49,711 nucleotides of DNA. Origin: an uncultured Selenomonadales bacterium. Lineage in GTDB: Bacteria; Bacillota; Negativicutes; Selenomonadales; Selenomonadaceae. A program made the translations under genes and the position numbers. Positions 45,102 through 49,711 of the stretch are shown piece by piece (the first letter of the stretch is position 1; the number at the start of each line of letters is the position of its first letter). Under the pieces are notes generated by a model, which saw only the letters and a list, made by a program, of their open reading frames with translations, did no database searches and was not told where the DNA came from. The stretch is taken from NCBI GenBank assembly GCA_937910665.1, contig CALEPR010000109.1, forward strand, positions 1 through 49,711. Direction: 5' to 3'.

Positions 45102-45291
45102 CGTCACCCTCCGCGAAGTAGAACATTTTCCCGCACTCATTACAGATAAGTCGCTTGTTGCTTTTATCTCTGCCGGTAATTTCTGTGACTTCTTCTTCGT
45201 CAAGTTCCCATTCGCCGTCTGGATTTTGCCATACGCAAATAACATCTTCGTAGTAAATGTCGGAACTTTGGCACTTTGGACATCTAATCAT
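45085..45291 (-). CDS. Zinc-ribbon protein (68 aa)
   Basis: MIRCPKCQSSDIYYED begins the first CxxC and RLICNECGKMFYFAE gives the second, about 40 residues later: a standard two-CxxC zinc ribbon with an acidic middle (GEWELDEEEVTE). ATG 45291 is chosen (AGGAAGTG upstream). Likely a small nucleic-acid or protein adaptor. Confidence 0.72.
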   Translation of the reverse strand: MIRCPKCQSSDIYYEDVICVWQNPDGEWELDEEEVTEITGRDKSNKRLICNECGKMFYFAEGDDDKNF

Positions 45292-45337
45292 TTTTTCACT
45301 TCCTAAATTTTTAATGCTAAACACATTTTTTCTCCTA

Positions 45338-45346
45338 TGCTATAAT
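45338..45346 (+). promoter_or_regulatory. Extended -10 promoter of the plus-strand gene at 45367
   Basis: TGCTATAAT (45338-45346), weak -35 TAAACA (45318-45323), 20 bases before the ATG. Confidence 0.65.
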
Positions 45347-45366
45347 TCGTTGTTGAGGTGATAAAA

Positions 45367-45693
45367 ATGGTTTTCTCAAGCAACGCTGAATTAAATTTGT
45401 ATCGTTTAGCCGAAAAAATTTTTGCTGAGATAAAAATGTTCGACGAAAATTTGTCTCCTGAGTTTGAAGTAGTTGCTACCATTGACGAAAAATCTTTCGT
45501 TCTTGAAAATGTGTACTCTTGGAGCGAAGAACTTCTAATTTTCGACGGTCACGAATTTAAATTTGCCTGTAAAAGTTTTAGTCAACGCCAAAAATCTGCG
45601 TCTTTGTCTGTCTGCACGACCACTACCAAAGGAGCGTCCGCAATCGACACGCCATCCGATTGGCTTTTCTTCAGAAAATTTTTCTCGCCATAG
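45367..45693 (+). CDS. Plus-strand hypothetical protein (108 aa)
   Basis: ATG 45367 has GAGGTG at 8 bases. MVFSSNAELNLYRLAEKIFAEIKMFDENLSPEFEVVATIDEKSFVL looks like a real globular alpha-beta protein; the last about 38 residues (SASLSVCTTTTKGASAID...) overlap the convergent gene by 112 bases and look less protein-like. Own promoter. Not recognised. Confidence 0.6.
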   Translation: MVFSSNAELNLYRLAEKIFAEIKMFDENLSPEFEVVATIDEKSFVLENVYSWSEELLIFDGHEFKFACKSFSQRQKSASLSVCTTTTKGASAIDTPSDWLFFRKFFSP

Positions 45694-45944
45694 GTAGATT
45701 TAAAAATATCGCCATAAGTAACGAATTTTTTCTCTTGCTCAATGTTTAATTTTTTGACAAGGTCGGCAATGTATTTTTTTGCGTCGTCCTCACTGTCAAA
45801 CTTTTTCAGGTGATTTGAAACTTCGCGATAATCTTCATCACATTCAATTCGACTTGCCACAACACAGTCTTTGCTATCTACATAAATAGTGTCAAAACGG
45901 CTTAAATTTACTCCCGTTAAGCCGTCCTCGTCCAACACCCACAT
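45582..45944 (-). CDS. Hypothetical protein (120 aa)
   Basis: ATG 45944 behind GGAG (8 bases). MWVLDEDGLTGVNLSRFDTIYVD...VASRIECDEDYREVSNHLKKFDSEDDAKKYIADLVKKL is typical of small phage proteins that begin with a WVL/DxxG strand and a D-A-K/Y helix. Its last about 35 residues lie in the overlap with the plus-strand gene. No function known. Confidence 0.6.
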   Translation of the reverse strand: MWVLDEDGLTGVNLSRFDTIYVDSKDCVVASRIECDEDYREVSNHLKKFDSEDDAKKYIADLVKKLNIEQEKKFVTYGDIFKSTYGEKNFLKKSQSDGVSIADAPLVVVVQTDKDADFWR

Positions 45945-45946
45945 AA

Positions 45947-46309
45947 TCAACACTCCTCAATTTTTATTTCAATGCGTTCAAATTTATCTTTGTGCTTGTT
46001 GCAGATAACTTTTACAATCTGCCTGTCGTCCACAAAACAAATTCCATTCAATGCGTCGAAGATTGCTTTTTGGTGATTATCAACGTCGCCAAACTGCCTT
46101 GAATCAATCTTGCAGTTTTTGTAAAGGTCTATTGTAACTTTTAATTTGCCTGTTAATGGTTCTCTGCCGTGCATTGCCACCTTGCCGATTATCACCAACG
46201 CCTTTTTAAAATTTTTACTGCGCTGAGGATAAAAAGCTTGTCGCGTTTTTGTGTTTACTCTCGGTCTTGCAAGTGGCACAGGCTTTATTTCTGCCGTGAA
46301 TTTAATCAT
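45947..46309 (-). CDS. rusA: RusA-like Holliday junction resolvase (120 aa)
   Basis: GDVDNHQKAIFDALNG with Asp 75 and Asp 77, then CFVDDRQIVKVICNKH with Asp 94-95 are the metal-binding residues of RusA; PVPLARPRVNTK at the N-terminus is also typical. It cuts four-way junctions made by RecT-type recombination or replication. ATG 46309 overlaps the preceding gene by 8 bases; a longer start would sit inside it. Confidence 0.93.
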   Translation of the reverse strand: MIKFTAEIKPVPLARPRVNTKTRQAFYPQRSKNFKKALVIIGKVAMHGREPLTGKLKVTIDLYKNCKIDSRQFGDVDNHQKAIFDALNGICFVDDRQIVKVICNKHKDKFERIEIKIEEC

Positions 46310-46691
46310 TTTCCTCTGCAGATTCTTCCAGCTGACATTTTTTCTGTGCAAGTTCGGCTAACCAATCCTGCAAAATTTTTTCAGTTTCGTCGTCATTCGC
46401 CGCACTTTTCAATTTTCTCAACCAAGTAAACGCATAACCAAGTTTCACATCGTCAGTTTCTTCTTCTACCGGCTGAAAATCTGCTCCAAAGTCCGAAAAT
46501 TTTTCGACAAGGTGAATTATTGCCTCGTCCGCACTGTCAATAATTTCTTCAAGGAAAATTTCCATATCGGGGTCGCCTGAACTGAAACGCCTCTGTTGAG
46601 TCGTCTTGTAATGCAAATGCTCCGCAATGTCTTTAATCTTCAACAACAATTTAAAATCGTCGCGATATTCTTCAACTACATAATCTTCCAT
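46302..46691 (-). CDS. Hypothetical acidic protein (129 aa)
   Basis: MEDYVVEEYRDDFKLLLKIKDIAEHLHYKTTQQRRFSSGD...: helical, acidic, ending SAEEND. ATG 46691 behind GGGAGAATTTTACA. It directly precedes rusA with overlap, so it probably works in the recombination module; no family recognised. Confidence 0.62.
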   Translation of the reverse strand: MEDYVVEEYRDDFKLLLKIKDIAEHLHYKTTQQRRFSSGDPDMEIFLEEIIDSADEAIIHLVEKFSDFGADFQPVEEETDDVKLGYAFTWLRKLKSAANDDETEKILQDWLAELAQKKCQLEESAEEND

Positions 46692-46706
46692 TGTAAAATT
46701 CTCCCT

Positions 46707-46892
46707 TCAAGCAACTTCCTGCGAAAATCCAAAACTCTGCAAATATGCGTTTACAGTGCGCCAACGAACATATTCAACGCCGTCTTTAATTTCAATAAAA
46801 CCAAGTCCGCGAGCCGTGTCTTCAAGGTTCAGATAAACTGTGCCGCCTTTTTCGTAGCCGTGCACATTTTGAATCGTGATAATGTCGGTCAT
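46707..46892 (-). CDS. Bro-N-like / antirepressor N-terminal domain protein (61 aa)
   Basis: IQNVHGYEKGGTVYLNLEDTARGLGF...VRWRTVNAYLQSFGF resembles the Bro-N type DNA-binding domain of phage antirepressors, but the usual C-terminal domain is missing (family proteins are 150-250 residues). ATG 46892 is placed right after the stop of the DnaX-like frame, GGAGCG before it. Possibly a truncated antirepressor. Confidence 0.55.
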   Translation of the reverse strand: MTDIITIQNVHGYEKGGTVYLNLEDTARGLGFIEIKDGVEYVRWRTVNAYLQSFGFSQEVA

Positions 46893-46893
46893 T

Positions 46894-47393
46894 TTATTTC
46901 GCTCCTTCCACTTCAACTTTAATTTCTTTGCCGAAAAGTTTTGACGCTAACACTTCAAAACGGCTTTGGTAAAACTTTTCAAAATGTTTTTGCTTGTAAA
47001 CGCTATCAAATGTCAGCGTCAGTGTACTTTCGACATAACTTTTTACCTTCGCGCTTTTCAGCAAGGTGTGAAAAACTTCTTGCGTCTTCGCCAAATCTTT
47101 CACCGCTGAAAAAATTTTCTCGCCTTCCGCAAGATTATTTACTTTTTTTTTACAGGTTTTACAGGCGTGTTCGCCGACTGCGGCGCATTTTTCGCCGACT
47201 TCGCAAAAAGCGTTTCAACCTTCTGCAGTGCGTTTTCCAACTTGAAGTGCGATTCTTCATTCAAAAACATTTTCGCCGCGTTCAGTGCCGCATTTGAAAA
47301 TTTGTAACTTTTGCCGTCCAACACTGCCAAAATTGTCAAAACTGCGTCCTTCGTTTCTTCGCCTTTCAAAATAAATTTTTCTGTGTTCGTCAT
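46894..47393 (-). CDS. Probable -1 frameshift product: Lys/Pro-linked N-part plus DnaX C-terminal-like domain (about 166 aa)
   Basis: The first frame (ATG 47393, AGGAAG before it) gives 84 residues ending PVKPVKKK at TAA 47139-47141. A -1 shift on A_AAA_AAG (47142-47148) would join it to an open frame running to 46894 (VNNLAEGEKIFSAVKDLAKTQ... LASKLFGKEIKVEV). The only start in the second frame, GTG 47103, has no close ribosome site. The second part resembles the C-terminal domain of DnaX: helix 'LL..A', 'L-x-L-x-F', helix, 'L-F-G-K-x-(I/V)-x-V'. In cells dnaX itself uses the same heptamer. The 84-residue form would be made too. It lies by recT. Confidence 0.6.
47142..47148 (-). promoter_or_regulatory. 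Slippery heptamer A_AAA_AAG (candidate -1 frameshift site)
   Basis: On the minus strand nine A then G; the zero-frame codons are AAA AAG TAA. A small hairpin CTTGC-GGAAG-GCGAG (one T-G pair) begins about 9 bases downstream. Transcript slippage on the nine A is an alternative with the same product. Confidence 0.62.
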
Positions 47394-47455
47394 TTAAATT
47401 TCTTCCTTTCAAGTGGAGTTAGGAGTGTCGAAAGTCCTAACTCCTGTACAAATTC

Positions 47456-48325
47456 TTACTCTTGCGTCAAAATCTCGCCTGTTTCCATATCCAATTTTTC
47501 GAAAGGACTGTCCGCGTCTGCAGTTTCTTCCTCAGCCGGTTTTTCCTCGACAAATTCTGTGTCTTCGCTCGGCGTGATATTAAATTCCTCGCGCGGCACA
47601 CTGTGATTGCCATTGTCTGGATATGTGAAATTGTCTTTGCTGACAACGCTGAAGTCTGCTTGCAAAGCCTGTTGCATTTCTGTAGACTTCACGCCCCAAT
47701 TTTTCAGCAAAAGTTTCAGAACAGTTTTTTGCGCCATTGCATCAAAATTTGTGCTCCACACTGAACTTGTCCAACCGGCGTTTTTGTCTTTTTGGTAAGA
47801 CTGCGAATATTTTTTCGCGTGTTCTTCAATTTCGAACTTTGTCATATACAAAGTTTTTGAAAATCCGTTGACCAGTTCGAAGTGCGCCACATAGCCGACA
47901 ATCTCATCTGAAACTTTTTCGCCGAGAACAAACTCGCCTGTCAAAGGATTTACTCCGCGAATTTCGCCCTCACGAATCACTCCTGCGTGAAGACTTTTGT
48001 ACTGCCCTGTGCGAAGTGCCAACTGCACATAGCCGTGAACTCCGACTTGAAAACTTGCCTTGCCTTTGAACGGAACAATGTACGCTTCGCCAAATGACGG
48101 ATTGATTTGCAAGTTCAAACTCGCCGCCATTACTGCCGCAGTCAAAATGCTGTTCGGTTCGCAGTCTTTCAAAAGTTTGTTGCCGTTTACGACGCTCAAA
48201 ACTGCCGCTGTAAACGCCGCTGAATTTCTGCCTGTCAGTTCCACAAAACGATTTTTCACCGTTTCGGATTTCAGTAAATCCGCGATTGTCTTTCCTTTAC
48301 TCGTTTTTGCCAATTCATTTGCCAT
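47456..48325 (-). CDS. recT: RecT single-strand annealing recombinase (289 aa)
   Basis: GRNSAAFTAAVLSVVNGNKLLKDCEPNSILTAAVMAASLNLQINP, FGEAYIVPFKGKASFQVGVHGYVQLALRTGQYK and WSTNFDAMAQKTVLKLLLKNW are the core RecT segments; the C-terminal 70 residues are acidic as usual. It anneals homologous strands during phage replication. Length fits the family (270-310). Confidence 0.95.
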   Translation of the reverse strand: MANELAKTSKGKTIADLLKSETVKNRFVELTGRNSAAFTAAVLSVVNGNKLLKDCEPNSILTAAVMAASLNLQINPSFGEAYIVPFKGKASFQVGVHGYVQLALRTGQYKSLHAGVIREGEIRGVNPLTGEFVLGEKVSDEIVGYVAHFELVNGFSKTLYMTKFEIEEHAKKYSQSYQKDKNAGWTSSVWSTNFDAMAQKTVLKLLLKNWGVKSTEMQQALQADFSVVSKDNFTYPDNGNHSVPREEFNITPSEDTEFVEEKPAEEETADADSPFEKLDMETGEILTQE

Positions 48326-48328
48326 TTT

Positions 48329-49042
48329 CTATTCCTCCAATTTTTTATTTTTCGCGACAATAACTTTCACGTTATCGCCGACTGTTGCCTGAATAATTTT
48401 TTTGAACATTTCGCCGTCGCCGTGACGCTCCGAAATGTGTATCAAATAAATTTCCTTACACTCTCTCAAGTCACTTGATTTCAAAAACTCTGCCGCTTTT
48501 TCCACCGACAAATGATTTTCAAAAATCCTTTGCTTTTGTTTTGCGTCTGTCGCACTCGACATTAAATCTTGCTCTGAAAAATTTGTTTCTATCAAAATTT
48601 TTGTCGCGTCAAGGCAATTAAAATTCGGAACTTTGCCTAAATCTGTGAGATACAAAACTTTGTCATTATTTTCGCTGATAAAAAAGTTTACAGGTTCTAC
48701 CGCGTCGTGCTTTACTTTGAACGCCCAAAATTCTCTGCCACCGTCCGGCGAAAATTCTTTGTCGTCAATCAAATTCAACCTGTGACTTTTTTCAAGTCCG
48801 AGTGCCATTGCCGTGCCGATTGTCATAAAAACATCTACGCCGTGCTTGATAAAATCTTCTGCCGCTTTCGCGTGGTCTTTGTGTTCGTGAGTTACCAACA
48901 CTGCGCTCGGCAATTTAAAATCCAAAAGTTCAAGCGTCTTTTTGTAGGCAAGTCCGCAGTCCAGCAAAATTCTTGTTTCGCCGCTCGTGAGCAGGTAACA
49001 GTTGCCTTTACTGCCTGTCGCCAAGACTTCAACCTCCATCAT
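48329..49042 (-). CDS. Metallo-beta-lactamase-fold hydrolase (237 aa)
   Basis: THEHKDH (residues 51-57) is the HxHxDH zinc motif; EVLATGSKGNCYLL and ILLDCGLAYKKT are as in YycJ-like and phage RecT-linked MBL proteins. These often lie next to recT and may act as the partner nuclease in place of RecE. It overlaps its upstream neighbour by 4 bases and precedes recT by 3, so one operon. Confidence 0.9.
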   Translation of the reverse strand: MMEVEVLATGSKGNCYLLTSGETRILLDCGLAYKKTLELLDFKLPSAVLVTHEHKDHAKAAEDFIKHGVDVFMTIGTAMALGLEKSHRLNLIDDKEFSPDGGREFWAFKVKHDAVEPVNFFISENNDKVLYLTDLGKVPNFNCLDATKILIETNFSEQDLMSSATDAKQKQRIFENHLSVEKAAEFLKSSDLRECKEIYLIHISERHGDGEMFKKIIQATVGDNVKVIVAKNKKLEE

Positions 49043-49431
49043 TTTCTCAGCCTCCGATTTTTAAGCCATTCTCTTTCAAAAAAGTTTGGAATCTCCACTA
49101 CATTTTGTCCGTCCTCGATGGCTTTTTGGATAATTTGCATTGCTTCTTCTCTCCAAGTTTCCTTTGCAAAATCAAGCAACGTATTTTCAAAAAGTCCTCG
49201 ACGGTAAGATATGCGATACGGACTTATCAGAGTTTTCACATACTTGTCTTGCTTCGGGTCGAACACGTCAGTGAAGTGGTCACTTTGGCAGGTAAAAATT
49301 GTTGTGGTTTTGATTATGTAGTGAAAACCGTTACCGTGCGTCAAAATTTTCATTGACTTTTCTTTTTTGAAAACAATTTCTGTGATTGGCACATTTGCGA
49401 AAAGGTCAAGCGACATATCTTTTTGCTTCAC
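49039..49431 (-). CDS. Hypothetical recombination-operon protein (130 aa)
   Basis: GTG 49431 overlaps the stop of the ATPase gene (GTGA); ATG 49416 (MSLDLF) is the alternative. The sequence has a beta-rich N-terminal half (HYIIKTTTIFTCQ) and a helical C-terminus ending in a basic REWLKNRRLRK. Not recognised; the tight coupling to the ATPase and MBL genes suggests a shared task. Confidence 0.65.
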   Translation of the reverse strand: MKQKDMSLDLFANVPITEIVFKKEKSMKILTHGNGFHYIIKTTTIFTCQSDHFTDVFDPKQDKYVKTLISPYRISYRRGLFENTLLDFAKETWREEAMQIIQKAIEDGQNVVEIPNFFEREWLKNRRLRK

Positions 49432-49711
49432 GCCGCCACCGCCTTTTTCTTTTCCTGCTTGGCGAATCGCAGATGTTCCTGCCCTTCGACTGCCTTCAAG
49501 TAGAAAATCTGATTCGGCAAGTCCACAAAACTGTTCGATGTGTAACTTTCAGCGTCGTCAATCCACACCGGCAACTCCACTTTGTAAAACTCCTGCATTG
49601 TTTTCAAAATGTCCAATGACGCTTTCAACTGTTCGCCTTTACTCAAATTGTCGAAAGTCCCCCCGCCTATCATCGGCTCGCAAATTTCCTTAACCGCGCC
49701 GTTTATGCAGG
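49428..49711 (-). CDS. SMC/RecF-like ATPase, C-terminal part only (cut by the window edge)
   Basis: The frame stays open to the last base, so the ATG at 49673 is internal. FDNLSKGEQLKASLDILKT has the ABC-type signature (LSxGE), VWIDDAES is the Walker B with its catalytic acid, and LPNQIFYLKAVEG follows. This is the end of the AAA/SMC-like ATPase that commonly heads phage RecT operons. It ends LRFAKQEKKKAVAA. The N-terminal Walker A lies outside the window. Confidence 0.85.
   Translation of the reverse strand, partial: CINGAVKEICEPMIGGGTFDNLSKGEQLKASLDILKTMQEFYKVELPVWIDDAESYTSNSFVDLPNQIFYLKAVEGQEHLRFAKQEKKKAVAA

Overview
The window reads as most of the genome of a tailed phage or prophage of an anaerobic, low-GC Bacillota host. 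Its style of genes (RecT, YopX-like, an ArpU/RinA-like regulator, ThyX, a glycyl-radical fragment of anaerobic ribonucleotide reductase, an FDLQRFGG-type protein N-terminus) would suit Negativicutes or Clostridia; the host assignment is inference. The P22-like portal, connector and DNA-stabilisation proteins, with no tape measure or sheath, suggest short-tailed (podovirus) morphology. Nearly all genes lie on the minus strand, so the transcriptional order runs from the right end to the left.

Right part (about 38.0-49.7 kb): early/middle genes. From the right edge come a truncated SMC/RecF-like ATPase, a metallo-beta-lactamase-fold hydrolase, RecT, a pair of ORFs apparently joined by a -1 frameshift on A_AAA_AAG (the second resembles the C-terminal domain of DnaX), a Bro-N-like protein, RusA, many small proteins, a LysM membrane protein, YopX, a MazG-like protein, a glycyl-radical-domain mini-protein, a zinc-finger protein, a DNA sliding clamp, ThyX, an adenine/cytosine-N4 type DNA methyltransferase and a putative late regulator. 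Three plus-strand genes (40090, 43756, 45367), each with its own promoter, interrupt this run and look like morons.

Middle part (20.6-37.9 kb): late genes. Order is a holin-like single-TM protein, two paralogous small proteins, small and large terminase, a Panacea (DUF4065) toxin-antitoxin cassette, portal, connector, a VapD cassette, an AP2/HNH-like protein, a gp10-like stabilisation protein, a fibre protein with about 13 repeats, and three putative ejection proteins. No major capsid or scaffold gene is visible. The two toxin cassettes each carry a TTGACA-N17 promoter and end in the same 18-nt terminator hairpin.

Left part (42-20621): one 6859-residue polyvalent protein. It carries three peptidoglycan hydrolase domains, long helical linkers, five small domains that look like barnase/EndoU/colicin-E5/RelE-type or LPD3-type modules, an N6-methylase/SF2-helicase pair (DarB-like), a HEXXH protein domain and an ADP-ribosyltransferase. 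It is probably packaged and ejected with the DNA, opening the cell wall and then protecting the genome and attacking the host. Four of the five small modules end in a DNA palindrome whose arms differ in sequence but keep complementarity and position. This looks like a family of in-frame palindromic elements or recombination points for module shuffling, and it is the most unusual signal in the window. A second reading frame inside the gene (9437-9778) has its own Shine-Dalgarno sequence and a protein-like composition.
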